A stretch of 64,000 nucleotides of DNA, from positions 248,001-312,000 of the forward strand of contig URJY01000001.1 of the NCBI GenBank assembly GCA_900548275.1. The letters are read 5' to 3'. The notes beneath the pieces were generated by a model that was not told the DNA's origin, did not search any database, and saw only the letters and a program-made list of their open reading frames with translations. Positions within the stretch are counted from its first letter, which is position 1. Each line of letters opens with the position of its first letter. Positions 16,994 through 25,710 of the stretch are shown here, piece after piece. A program made the translations under genes and the position numbers. The DNA is from an uncultured Opitutales bacterium. Its GTDB lineage: Bacteria > Verrucomicrobiota > Verrucomicrobiia > Opitutales > Intestinicryptomonadaceae.

Positions 16994-18586
16994 TTATGCC
17001 TTCATTTTTGCGAGGTTGGCCGCCGCGAGCAGGCACGGCTGTTTGAGAATGACAAGCGTCGTTTCGTTTGTCGCCAATTTCTCTTCAAGATACGATTTGA
17101 TTTTGTCGCAGTCGCGCACGGGATTGAACGTTTCGACGTTCTGAACGCCGATTGCCTTTGCAACGTCGGCAATCGAAACTGCGTGCGGCGCGGGCGAGTG
17201 GTCGAGCTTTCTGCCCGTCCCAGGGTGTTCCTGCTGACCCGTCATCGCGGTTGTCGAGTTGTCGACCACAACCACGACGTGCCCCGTTGCGGGCGGATTG
17301 TAGACCATTTCGAGGAGCCCCGTAAGTCCGCTGTGCATAAACGTGCTGTCGCCGATTACGCTTACGACCTTTCTTGCGCGCTCTTCGGGCAGAACCTTGC
17401 GCAAGCCTATGCCCATACCTATCGACGCGCCCATGCAGATTTGCAAATCCATACCGCTTACGGGCTTCATCGCGGCGAGCGTGTAGCAACCGATATCGCC
17501 CGAGACAATGCAGTTTAAATCTACAAGGGGCTTGAAGCTGAACGTGTGCGGGCAGCCTTTGCACAGCTGCGGGGGCTTCGCCTTGAATACGGGGGCGGCG
17601 TAGTCGGTGCGCCCTTCGATTTGCGCGCGCGCCCTGTCGGAATTGAATTCGCCGAAACGCCAAACTTCGTCGCGCGGTTCGACATTCGCGCCGCCCGCCA
17701 GAAGCAGGGTCGTCATATACGGATCGCCCTCCTCTATCACGACGCAACGCTTGTAGCGTTTTGTAAATTCGGCGATTTTCGCCACGGGGAGCGGATTCGA
17801 GAAAGCCACTTTGAAGAAACCCGCATCGGGGGCTACTTCCATCGCGTGTTGGAACGCAACGCCGCTTGCGACAATGCCGAGTTCGTTCGACTTGCCCTCG
17901 ATGACAAGATTCGGCGATTCGTCCGACTCGTTCCACTTTAGCATATCGGCGTGCTTTTGGCGCAAACGCCTGTGGGCGGGCTTTGCGTGCCCCGGAACCA
18001 TAACGTGGGTTGTTATGTCCTTTTCGTATTTCGTGGGATGGAGCGGTTCGGCGGAATCGGCGTCGTAGCGGACAATCGTGTTGCTGTGGGCTATGCGCGT
18101 TGTCGTCCTCAAAATGAACGGAATGCCCCATTTGCGCGACAGCTTGAACGCCAAGCGGGTGAAATCGTACGCCTCCTGCGAATCGGCGGGTTCGATTACG
18201 GGCAGCCCGCCGACGTAGCCGAGCGAGCGGGTGTCCTGTTCGTTCTGGCTCGAAGCCATCCCCGGGTCGTCGGCTACGACCGCCACAAACGCGCCCTGAA
18301 TGCCGCTGTAGGATGCCGTAAAGAACAAATCCTGAGCAACGTTGAAGCCGACGTGCTTCATTGTGCACATCGATGAGGCTTCGGCAAACGCCGCGCCGAG
18401 CGCAACTTCCGCGGCGACCTTTTCATTGGGAGCCCATTCGGCCGTTCCGCCGAGCTTGGAAAAATTTTCGAGAATTTCGGTCGAAGGCGTTCCGGGGTAT
18501 CCGACGCCGAGCGCGCAGCCCGAATGCAGTGCGGCAAGCGCGATTGCCTCGTTGCCGCTCAAGAGTTTCTTTTCAAGTTTAGACAT
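16994..18586 (-). CDS. iorA: Indolepyruvate ferredoxin oxidoreductase, alpha subunit, lacking the ferredoxin domain
   Basis: A 530-residue TPP-dependent subunit. It has an N-terminal pyrimidine-binding domain (LSGNEAIALAALHSG, GYPGTPSTEI), then a KGCPHTFSF motif, and a TPP/metal-binding segment around VSGDIGCYTLA, CMGASIGMGIG and VIGDSTFMHSG. Classical IorA proteins continue with a C-terminal two-[4Fe-4S] ferredoxin domain rich in CxxCxxC. This protein stops right after LVILKQPCLL, where that domain would begin. The start at 18586 matches family N-termini; the 14-residue extension in the longer frame was rejected. It is first in the five-gene operon and diverges from htpG. Confidence 0.92.
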   Translation of the reverse strand: MSKLEKKLLSGNEAIALAALHSGCALGVGYPGTPSTEILENFSKLGGTAEWAPNEKVAAEVALGAAFAEASSMCTMKHVGFNVAQDLFFTASYSGIQGAFVAVVADDPGMASSQNEQDTRSLGYVGGLPVIEPADSQEAYDFTRLAFKLSRKWGIPFILRTTTRIAHSNTIVRYDADSAEPLHPTKYEKDITTHVMVPGHAKPAHRRLRQKHADMLKWNESDESPNLVIEGKSNELGIVASGVAFQHAMEVAPDAGFFKVAFSNPLPVAKIAEFTKRYKRCVVIEEGDPYMTTLLLAGGANVEPRDEVWRFGEFNSDRARAQIEGRTDYAAPVFKAKPPQLCKGCPHTFSFKPLVDLNCIVSGDIGCYTLAAMKPVSGMDLQICMGASIGMGIGLRKVLPEERARKVVSVIGDSTFMHSGLTGLLEMVYNPPATGHVVVVVDNSTTAMTGQQEHPGTGRKLDHSPAPHAVSIADVAKAIGVQNVETFNPVRDCDKIKSYLEEKLATNETTLVILKQPCLLAAANLAKMKA

Positions 18587-18781
18587 ACCTGCGATATTGA
18601 ACTTTTCCGCCCGTCCGCGCAACATCATTTTGAAATATTTTCCGAAAAAAAGACCTTTTCGGGCGCAAAATTTTTGCTATAAAACTTAAAAAATCGGCGG
18701 ACAGTCCGATAAACGCAAAATATTCGCTCCCGAGCGGGCGCGGGAAAGATTTTCATACGCAAACAAAATTTACACACAAAT

Positions 18782-20608
18782 ATGGACTATAAATTCAAGG
18801 CAGAAGTAAAACAGGTACTCGACATCGTTGTAAACTCGCTTTACACCGACAAGGAGATTTTCGTAAGGGAACTCATTTCGAACGCGTCGGACGCGTCCGA
18901 AAAATTGCGCTACGCAAAACTTTCCTCGGGCGGGAAAGTGGCTGACGGCGAACTGAAGATAAAGCTCGCCTGCGACGAAAAGGCGGGTACGTTCTCCATC
19001 GAAGACTTCGGCATTGGTATGACCGAAGAGGAACTTGTTTCGAATCTCGGCACAATCGCGCACTCGGGGTCGAAGGCGTTTGTCGAAGCGTTGAAGGAAA
19101 GCAAAGGCAACCTTGCCGACGGGCTTATCGGACAGTTCGGCGTCGGCTTCTACAGCGTCTTTATGGTCGCCGACAAGGTCGACGTCTACACGAAAAGCGA
19201 GGGCGGCAAGGGGCTACACTGGTCGTGCGCGGGCGACGAAAATTTCACGATAGAAGAGTGCGAAAAATCGGAGCGCGGAACGAAAATCGTCGCGACGCTC
19301 AAAAAGGACTTCCTCGAATTTGCAAAGCCGCAGCGCATTAGGGAGATTGTCGAAAAGTACAGCGCGTACGTCGATTTTCCGATTTTCCTCGGCGACGAAG
19401 AACTGAAAACGCATCAGGCAATCTGGCTCAAGGCGAAGTCCGACATCACCGAAGAACAGTACGACGACTTCTACAAATTCCAGACCCACGCCTACGACAA
19501 GCCGCTCGACCACCTGCACTTCAAGGCGGACGCGCCAGTCGAGCTCAATGCCCTCGTCTACATCCCCAACGACAATCCCGAACGCCTCGGTTTCGGCAAG
19601 ACCAAGAGCGAAGTCGCACTCTACTGCAAGAAGGTGCTCATCGACCCCTCGCCGAAAAACCTGTTCCCCGAATGGATGCGCTTCGTCAAGGGCGTAATCG
19701 ACAGCTCCGACATCCCGCTGAACATCTCGCGCGAAAGCATGCAGGACAGCGGACTCGTCAAAAAGCTCGGACGCGTCGTCACAAAACGCTTCATAAAACA
19801 CCTCGGTGAACTGTCGAAAAAAGACGCCGAAAAGTACAATCTGATATTCAAAAAATTCGGCGTGTTCCTCAAGGAGGGCGCGGCGGTCGATTTCGAAAAC
19901 CGCGCGGAACTGGCGAAGCTGCTGCGCTTCGAATCGAGCCTCTACGCCGACGGCACAAAGGTTTCGCTCGAAGACTACGTTTCGCGGATGAAAGCCGACC
20001 AGAAGGACATTTTCTACGCGTGCGGCGTGGACAGAAAGACGATTGAATCAGCCCCGTACATCGAGGCGTTCACCGCCCGCGGGCTCGAAGTGCTCTACCT
20101 CTACGAACCGGTCGACACATTCCTTGTGGGCAATCTCGGTGCGTTCGAAGAAAAGCCTTTCGCAAGCATCGACTCGGGCGACATCTCGCTTGGCGACGCG
20201 CCGAAAGCGGAGGGCGAGGCAATCGCCGAAGACGACTTGAAATCGCTCAAAGAATGGATTAAAACCACGCTCGGCGATTCGAAAATCACGGAAGTTGCAA
20301 GCGAGGGCAGGCTCGTCGACAGCCCCGTCGCCGCGCTTTGCACCGACGGCATCACGCCGCAAATGCGCATAATGCTCAAGGCGATGAACCCCGACAACCC
20401 CCTGCCCGCTCCCGCGGTAAAGCTCGAAATCAACCCGCGCAGCGATGTTGTCAAGAACCTCGTCGCGCTGCGCAAGTCCGACGAATCGCTTGCAAAGCTC
20501 GTGCTCGAACAGCTCTACGACAACGCGCTTCTCGCCGCGGGTCTGCTCGACAACCCGCGCACAATGGCGAACAGGCTCAACGAAATTCTTTCGAAAGTTA
20601 AGGCGTAA
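18782..20608 (+). CDS. htpG: Chaperone HtpG (bacterial Hsp90)
   Basis: A 608-residue dimeric ATP-driven chaperone of the cytosol. The N-terminal GHKL ATPase domain shows NSLYTDKEIFVRELISNASD, EDFGIGMTEEEL and GQFGVGFYSVFMVAD. The middle domain carries NISRESMQDSGLV, and the C-terminal dimerisation domain ends with MANRLNEILSKV. Length and order are normal. It is monocistronic, diverges from iorA and ends at a strong terminator. The intergenic region holds a small GGACAGTCC palindrome but no clear heat-shock operator. Confidence 0.97.
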   Translation: MDYKFKAEVKQVLDIVVNSLYTDKEIFVRELISNASDASEKLRYAKLSSGGKVADGELKIKLACDEKAGTFSIEDFGIGMTEEELVSNLGTIAHSGSKAFVEALKESKGNLADGLIGQFGVGFYSVFMVADKVDVYTKSEGGKGLHWSCAGDENFTIEECEKSERGTKIVATLKKDFLEFAKPQRIREIVEKYSAYVDFPIFLGDEELKTHQAIWLKAKSDITEEQYDDFYKFQTHAYDKPLDHLHFKADAPVELNALVYIPNDNPERLGFGKTKSEVALYCKKVLIDPSPKNLFPEWMRFVKGVIDSSDIPLNISRESMQDSGLVKKLGRVVTKRFIKHLGELSKKDAEKYNLIFKKFGVFLKEGAAVDFENRAELAKLLRFESSLYADGTKVSLEDYVSRMKADQKDIFYACGVDRKTIESAPYIEAFTARGLEVLYLYEPVDTFLVGNLGAFEEKPFASIDSGDISLGDAPKAEGEAIAEDDLKSLKEWIKTTLGDSKITEVASEGRLVDSPVAALCTDGITPQMRIMLKAMNPDNPLPAPAVKLEINPRSDVVKNLVALRKSDESLAKLVLEQLYDNALLAAGLLDNPRTMANRLNEILSKVKA

Positions 20609-20630
20609 GAAAAGCCGCAAAACTCATACA

Positions 20631-20672
20631 AAAGAGTCCGCACCGATTTTTCCGATGCGGACTCTTTTTTTC
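20631..20672. terminator. Bidirectional terminator between htpG and the DUF4838 gene
   Basis: A perfect 12-bp stem (20631-20642 with 20656-20667; AAAGAGTCCGCA), 13-base loop and T8 tail on the plus strand. Confidence 0.9.
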
Positions 20673-20684
20673 CCGAAATCCGAA

Positions 20685-23060
20685 CTAACGCACGCGGAAA
20701 CTTTCCAGATATATCCGCGCCTTGTCCGCCTTGAAGCTCGACGCAAAGACAACCGTTATCGGCAGTTGGTGGCGCGCAATTTTCAACTCGCCAAGCTTTA
20801 TTTCCGCGAAGTTTGCGCCCGCAATTTCGCCCGTTTTTATCGGGGTCTTGAGGAGATTGTGCCACAGTATGCGCACGACAAACGCGCCGATTGTGGTTTC
20901 GGGTTTTAACGCGTTTGCGTCGGCACGGAGCGTTGCGTAAAAACTTACCGTTTTTTCGTCGGCATTTCCGAAGTCGAGGTCTTTTGCGTCAAGCTCGAAT
21001 TTAATCTGTTCGCCGCTTCCCGACGGAGGAACGACCGACGCCCAGCCGCCGCGCGCCGCCGAGTCCGCAACGGTATCGGCTACGGAATCGCAATACGTTT
21101 TCGCATTCGTTTTTTTGATGTCGGCAAGGCGGAAAACGCCCTTTTGCGGCGCGATGTTTTGCGCGATTTTTTCAAGCTCCAAGACCTTTTTCAAACCCGC
21201 GCGCAGATTGTCTTGGTAGGCGGCAAACTGCGCGGGCGTGGTAAACTCGCGCCACGTTTCGACGCGCAAATCGCGCCACTGGGCAACGAGTTTTTCGAGC
21301 GCGGCTTCGGGGTCTTCGGGCAGGTTTATTTTTTCACCGTCGCGGGCGGCGCGCGATTTCAACTGGTGGTAGAACGCAACCGTCATATGGTCGAACGAAA
21401 GGCGTTCGCGCCTGACTTTTCGCAAAAGCCCCGCATATTTTTCGGGATTTTCCGATTCGAGCTTTTTTGCAGCCGCAACCGCTTCGTCGAGCAGCTTTGC
21501 GGCTGTATTGTACGTCCGCGCGTCGAACCACGCGGGAACATATTCGAAGAAACAGCCAAGCGAAATATCGGTTCTGTCGGCGGCGGTTTGCAGTGTATCA
21601 ATATATTTTCCGAAAATCGCGCCGACCTCTTCGCCGTAGTATCCGTTCAGAAATTCGGCGAACAGCTTTTTTTCGTCGGCGTACGGATTCCACATCAAGT
21701 GCGATACGACCCAGTTGCGCATAAGCACGAAGTCGCCCGCAGAACAGAACGCGTCGCCCTGTTCGAATACGCCCGCCGCCGAGTTTTCGGCGAAGAAACG
21801 CAGGTTCGGGGCGAGTACATTCAGGTTCGGGCACGGCATCATATACGAGCGGAAATTTGTTATGTAGTCCCAGATAAAGAGATTTTTTGTGATTTTAGCC
21901 CATTCTTTCATATCGCGGACAAACGCCTTGTTGAGCGGATTGCCGCTGTCGAGCGGGCGGAGAAACGAACATTCTATTGTGCAAAGGCGCACGAGCACGT
22001 TTTTGCGCGGGCGGACTTTCAGCGGGGCTTTGCGCGTGTACTGGTACGCAAAAGTGTCTATGTGGACGTCCGGAAATTCGCTTTCTATCCCCTCCGCGAT
22101 TTTATTTGCAAAGTAGATGTTCGTGCCCGCGCGCGACCCGTTTTCTTTGTCGATTGCCGCGCATTTCGGACACTGGCAGGGGTTGCTCCAGTCGTTTTGC
22201 GACACCTGCACCGATGTTGCGAGCGGGTTTTCGCGCAGAAGTTTCTTGACGTTTTTGAGGTATTCAGCCGCCATTTCGTCGTTCGTAAGGCAGAGCTGCG
22301 CATTTTTCCAAGTGCGCCTGCCGTCGATTAGCGAGAACCACTCGGGATGTTTTTCGAAATACACTTTCGGCGGAATTATCTCGAAGTGCGAGTGGAACGC
22401 CGACCCCCTGCCCTTGAACAGCACCATCGACTGGCAGCCGCCGTATTCGGGCGCGATTACGGGGCGGTCGAAGTTCATCCGCGTCAGCGTCGCCCCGTTC
22501 TGCCGCAGGCGCGAGGCGAACACGCCGTCAAAGCCCACTTTGTAGAGAGCCTCGCGCAGCTTGAATACGGGCGCATACGACACGTCGAATTTGCCGACCG
22601 AAAAATCGGGCTTGCGCGGAATGTGCGTTTCGTCTTTCGACCACCAACGTACGCCGCCGAAATCCTCGAGAAACGTATAGACGGCGTAGAGCGTGCCGCG
22701 CTCGGGGTGTCCGCAAAGGGCGATATTTTTTCCGCCGTCCGACTTCATAGCGATTGCGTCGTAGCCGAGTTTTCGGAAGTCGGACACGCCCGAAATTTCG
22801 CGCGTCGCGGGGCTGTCGCCGACGAAAATCGACGCCGCCGAATTGTCGCGCTCCGAGAATGCGACGATTTTGAAATCCCCGCCCGTCATTGCGTCGAGAT
22901 GCTCTTTCAACTCGCGCGCCGCCGTTTTTTCGACGACCGCAGGCTTGTCGGGCAGCACAATCTGCGCAAGCGCGCGCGAATTTTCGGAAAGCTTCACATC
23001 CGCAAACGCCGTTCCCGCAAGCGACAACAGCGCAATCCCCAAAGTCGAAACATACTTCAT
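20685..23060 (-). CDS. Secreted DUF4838-family putative glycoside hydrolase
   Basis: A 791-residue protein with a Sec signal (MKYVSTLGIALLSLAGTAFA, cleavage before DVK). The N-terminal domain is the alpha/beta GH67N/GH20b-type fold: EKTAARELKEHLDAMTGG and ERGTLYAVYTFLEDFGGVRW. It is followed by the DUF4838 TIM-barrel-like domain with YFEKHPEWFSLIDGRRTW, SQNDWSNPCQCPKC and NIYFANKIAEG. A C-terminal beta-sandwich (from about residue 650) ends the protein. The family is abundant in Verrucomicrobiota, Lentisphaerota and Bacteroidota and is predicted to cleave uronic-acid or amino-sugar glycans, but the substrate is unknown. It is a single gene between a terminator and a promoter region. Confidence 0.85.
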   Translation of the reverse strand: MKYVSTLGIALLSLAGTAFADVKLSENSRALAQIVLPDKPAVVEKTAARELKEHLDAMTGGDFKIVAFSERDNSAASIFVGDSPATREISGVSDFRKLGYDAIAMKSDGGKNIALCGHPERGTLYAVYTFLEDFGGVRWWSKDETHIPRKPDFSVGKFDVSYAPVFKLREALYKVGFDGVFASRLRQNGATLTRMNFDRPVIAPEYGGCQSMVLFKGRGSAFHSHFEIIPPKVYFEKHPEWFSLIDGRRTWKNAQLCLTNDEMAAEYLKNVKKLLRENPLATSVQVSQNDWSNPCQCPKCAAIDKENGSRAGTNIYFANKIAEGIESEFPDVHIDTFAYQYTRKAPLKVRPRKNVLVRLCTIECSFLRPLDSGNPLNKAFVRDMKEWAKITKNLFIWDYITNFRSYMMPCPNLNVLAPNLRFFAENSAAGVFEQGDAFCSAGDFVLMRNWVVSHLMWNPYADEKKLFAEFLNGYYGEEVGAIFGKYIDTLQTAADRTDISLGCFFEYVPAWFDARTYNTAAKLLDEAVAAAKKLESENPEKYAGLLRKVRRERLSFDHMTVAFYHQLKSRAARDGEKINLPEDPEAALEKLVAQWRDLRVETWREFTTPAQFAAYQDNLRAGLKKVLELEKIAQNIAPQKGVFRLADIKKTNAKTYCDSVADTVADSAARGGWASVVPPSGSGEQIKFELDAKDLDFGNADEKTVSFYATLRADANALKPETTIGAFVVRILWHNLLKTPIKTGEIAGANFAEIKLGELKIARHQLPITVVFASSFKADKARIYLESFRVR

Positions 23061-23212
23061 AGACCGAAGAAAAAAAATGTCCGTCCTACTGTCAACACAT
23101 TTGGGCGCGGATTTCCGAAGATGTCAAAATACTGCAAAAAATCCGACGTCGGAATTACGCTCTTGCAAAAACCGTGTTTAAGTGTTTAACGGTTTTCCGA
23201 TTGAAATATTTT

Positions 23213-23737
23213 ATGAAAGACAAAAAAGACTCGGCAATTTTCACGCGCCGCTCGATTAGGGCGTACGACCCCTCGAAGCGCGTGTCGAAAGAACAAATAG
23301 ACGACATCCTCGACGCCGCAATGCACGCCCCCACGGCGATGGGCAAAGAACCGTGGCGGTTCGTGGTCGCGACATCGAAGGGGGCAATCGACGGCGTTAT
23401 GAAGGCGCATCCGTATTGCGAATCGCTCGCAGACGCGGGTACGGCGATTATCGTTTGCGGCGACACCGACGCGCAATTCTCCATCCCCGACGGCGGCTAC
23501 TACCAGTACGACTGCTCGGCGGCGACCCAAAACATCCTGCTTCGCGCAAAGGAGCTCGGACTCGGAACGTGTTGGTGCGGAATCGCGCCCGAAAAAACTC
23601 GCATTGCCGCATTCAGAAAATTTCTGAATCTGCCCGCGAATATCGAACCGATGGCACTCGTAATCTTGGGCTACCCCGCGGAATCGCCCGCGCTCGAAAA
23701 GCCGCGCTTCAATCCGTCGTTTGTAAAATACATCTAA
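23213..23737 (+). CDS. Nitroreductase-family FMN oxidoreductase
   Basis: A 174-residue nitroreductase-like flavoprotein. SAIFTRRSIRAYDPSKRV is the FMN-phosphate-binding RRSxRxY motif, and GLGTCWCGIAP with LVILGYPAE near the C-terminus complete the signature. Proteins of this size and pattern are common in anaerobes, and their physiological substrate is usually unknown. The start at 23213 (MKDKKD) was chosen to match family N-termini. It diverges from the DUF4838 gene and is followed by a terminator. Confidence 0.9.
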   Translation: MKDKKDSAIFTRRSIRAYDPSKRVSKEQIDDILDAAMHAPTAMGKEPWRFVVATSKGAIDGVMKAHPYCESLADAGTAIIVCGDTDAQFSIPDGGYYQYDCSAATQNILLRAKELGLGTCWCGIAPEKTRIAAFRKFLNLPANIEPMALVILGYPAESPALEKPRFNPSFVKYI

Positions 23738-23752
23738 GTGCGCGGATTCCCG

Positions 23753-23790
23753 AAAAAAGCCCGAGTCTTCAAGGCTCGGGCTTTTCGTTT
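23753..23790. terminator. Bidirectional terminator
   Basis: An 11-bp stem (23755-23765 with 23775-23785; AAAAGCCCGAG) lies between the convergent nitroreductase and CDF genes, with A6 and T4 flanks. Confidence 0.9.
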
Positions 23791-24653
23791 TACTGCGGCT
23801 CGACGTGCACGTTTATGAGAATCTTCCCGAGCCTTTCGCGCAAAACCCTTTCGACCCTTTCGGAAATGTCGTGCGCCTCCACAATCGAAAGCGTCGAATC
23901 CACGTGTATGTTTACGTCGATTTCGTAGGTATCGCCCGAAGAACGCACGCGCAGACTGTGCGATTTTATCACGCCGTCGACCTCGCCGATAAGCTCGGCG
24001 ACCCTTTCGCGGATACCCTCGGGGGCTTTGTCCAGAAGCTCGTCGATTGCGCGGAGCGAAAGCTTAACCGAAACCCAGATTACGATTATCGCAACCGCAA
24101 GCGCGGCTATCGCGTCCGCCCTGTGGAAACCGAAAAACGAACCCGCCACGCCGAAAAGCACCACCGCCGAACTCCAAATATCCGTCGAAAAGTGGAGCGC
24201 ATCGGCTTCGAGAGCCTGACTCTTGTATTCCCTTGCCGCCTTCATCAACGCCCGCGACCGCCCGACATCCACAAGTATCGAAGTTATCACGACCGCAAAA
24301 CTCCAGAACCCCACCTCCACGGGCTTTGCCTCCGACGAAAGGCGCGAGACCGCCTCGAAAATAATCCATCCGCAGGTTGCGAAAAGCAGGAACGCCTCTA
24401 TCAACGCCGAAAAATTTTCGATTTTCCCGTGTCCGAAGTTGTGCTCCTTGTCGGCGGGCTTGTCGGAAAGTTTGACCGCAACCCAAGTTACCGCCGCCGC
24501 GACGAAATCGAGCGCGGAGTGCAACGCCTCCGACAAAATACCCAAACTGCCCGTGGCAAACGCCACGACCATCTTGAATGACACAAGCAACGCCGCAGCT
24601 CCCACCGAAAGGAGCGCGGCGGCATTCTTGCCTTTTTCGTCTTTTTTCATCAT
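23790..24653 (-). CDS. Cation diffusion facilitator family metal exporter
   Basis: A 287-residue CDF transporter with six predicted membrane helices and a cytoplasmic ferredoxin-like C-terminal domain (from about residue 212). The transport site is formed by HSALD (His45, Asp49) in helix 2 and HFSTD (His154, Asp158) in helix 5, almost the same numbering as the YiiP/FieF site. FGHGKIENFSALIEA is the conserved loop before helix 3. Having His at position 45 in place of the Asp of iron/zinc FieF is typical of zinc-preferring CDFs, so zinc efflux by proton antiport is the best guess. It diverges from coaB. Confidence 0.93.
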   Translation of the reverse strand: MMKKDEKGKNAAALLSVGAAALLVSFKMVVAFATGSLGILSEALHSALDFVAAAVTWVAVKLSDKPADKEHNFGHGKIENFSALIEAFLLFATCGWIIFEAVSRLSSEAKPVEVGFWSFAVVITSILVDVGRSRALMKAAREYKSQALEADALHFSTDIWSSAVVLFGVAGSFFGFHRADAIAALAVAIIVIWVSVKLSLRAIDELLDKAPEGIRERVAELIGEVDGVIKSHSLRVRSSGDTYEIDVNIHVDSTLSIVEAHDISERVERVLRERLGKILINVHVEPQ

Positions 24654-24773
24654 CGAGAAATTGTCCGAAACATAATGCCCAAAGTTTCGAAATAGACAAG
24701 AGTAGAATCGGCAAATGCGAAACTTTCAAAAAAATGCTTTCCGCCGCGCGGGCGCAGTGTAATGTTGTGCCCG

Positions 24774-25421
24774 ATGAAAAAAATCAAATGCTTGATTACC
24801 GCAGGCCCGACCCGCGAATATTTCGACCCCGTCCGCTTCATCAGCAACCCGTCGACGGGAAAGATGGGCTGGGCCGTCGCAAACGCCGCAAAGGAGTTTG
24901 GATGGGAGACAACCCTCGTGCTCGGGCCCTCCGCCCTGCCCGACCTCGACGGCGCGGACACCGTGCGCGTTGTTTCGGCGCAAGATATGTTCGAAGCATG
25001 CAGGGCGCATTTCGGTTCGTGCGACATTCTGATTATGTCGGCGGCGGTCAGCGACGTTCGCCCGAAATTCCGTCTGCCGAACAAGGCCAAGAAAGACGCG
25101 ATAGACCTCCATCCCGAACTCGAACGCACACCCGACATCCTGCTCGAGCTGTCGAAAATCAAGAAAAATCAAATTTTGATAGGCTTTGCCGCCGAGACAC
25201 AAAACGTAATGGCATACGCCAAGGACAAACTCGAGCGGAAAAACCTCGACGCAATAGCCGCCAACAACGTGGGAGCGGCGGGAGCGGGCTTCGCCGCCGA
25301 CACGAACAAAATCGACCTAATCCTGCGAAGCGGCGAAGTGGTTGACTTCAAAGCGGGAACAAAATCCGAAATAGCAAAATCGCTAATACAATTCCTGAAA
25401 AACCGCTTCTTCGCGGAATAG
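24774..25421 (+). CDS. coaB: Phosphopantothenate-cysteine ligase (stand-alone CoaB)
   Basis: A 215-residue protein corresponding only to the C-terminal CoaB half of Dfp. It joins cysteine to 4'-phosphopantothenate in coenzyme A synthesis. CLITAGPTREYFDPVRFISN and STGKMG are the nucleotide-binding motifs, MSAAVSD is the phosphopantothenate site, and GFAAET and AIAANNVG follow. There is no flavin-dependent CoaC domain, so the decarboxylase must be encoded elsewhere. The start at 24774 is preferred; an in-frame ATG at 24762 adds four residues. Its stop lies five bases from the stop of the opposing DUF167 gene, with no room for a terminator. Confidence 0.9.
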   Translation: MKKIKCLITAGPTREYFDPVRFISNPSTGKMGWAVANAAKEFGWETTLVLGPSALPDLDGADTVRVVSAQDMFEACRAHFGSCDILIMSAAVSDVRPKFRLPNKAKKDAIDLHPELERTPDILLELSKIKKNQILIGFAAETQNVMAYAKDKLERKNLDAIAANNVGAAGAGFAADTNKIDLILRSGEVVDFKAGTKSEIAKSLIQFLKNRFFAE

Positions 25422-25426
25422 CCCTT

Positions 25427-25684
25427 CTACCCCTCGAGCAGGCGGGCGAGGCAGTTTTCGGCGTCGGCTTCAATCAGCTTGTCCCTTGCGGTTTCGCCGC
25501 AGACTATTCTTATTTGACCGCGCCCTACCCCCAGTTTTTTCGACAGAAATTTTACGAGCTCGGCGTTTGCCTTGCCGTCCATTGCCTGTGCCGCGACCTT
25601 GATTTTCACGCCCTCGCCGTACGCCCCCGCGCACGCGCTCTTCGGCGCGTTCGGCACTACCCTTACTTTGAAGCGTTCTCCCAT
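25427..25684 (-). CDS. DUF167/YggU-family protein
   Basis: An 85-residue protein of the DUF167 (YggU) family: FKVRVVPNAPKSACAGAYG, VAAQAMDGKANAELVKFLSK and RIVCGETARDKLIEA are family hallmarks. It is a small conserved alpha/beta protein of unknown function. The open frame extends far upstream as a spurious basic sequence, and the true start is the ATG at 25684, 26 bases after the pheA stop. It is last in the scpB-pheA-DUF167 operon. Confidence 0.88.
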   Translation of the reverse strand: MGERFKVRVVPNAPKSACAGAYGEGVKIKVAAQAMDGKANAELVKFLSKKLGVGRGQIRIVCGETARDKLIEADAENCLARLLEG

Positions 25685-25710
25685 ATCTGCGGGCGGCGGA
25701 AATCCGCAAA

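Noticed and set aside
18690..18705. GGACAGTCC palindrome upstream of htpG as a heat-shock operator
   Set aside because: It is too short and does not resemble the CIRCE element, so it could be chance.
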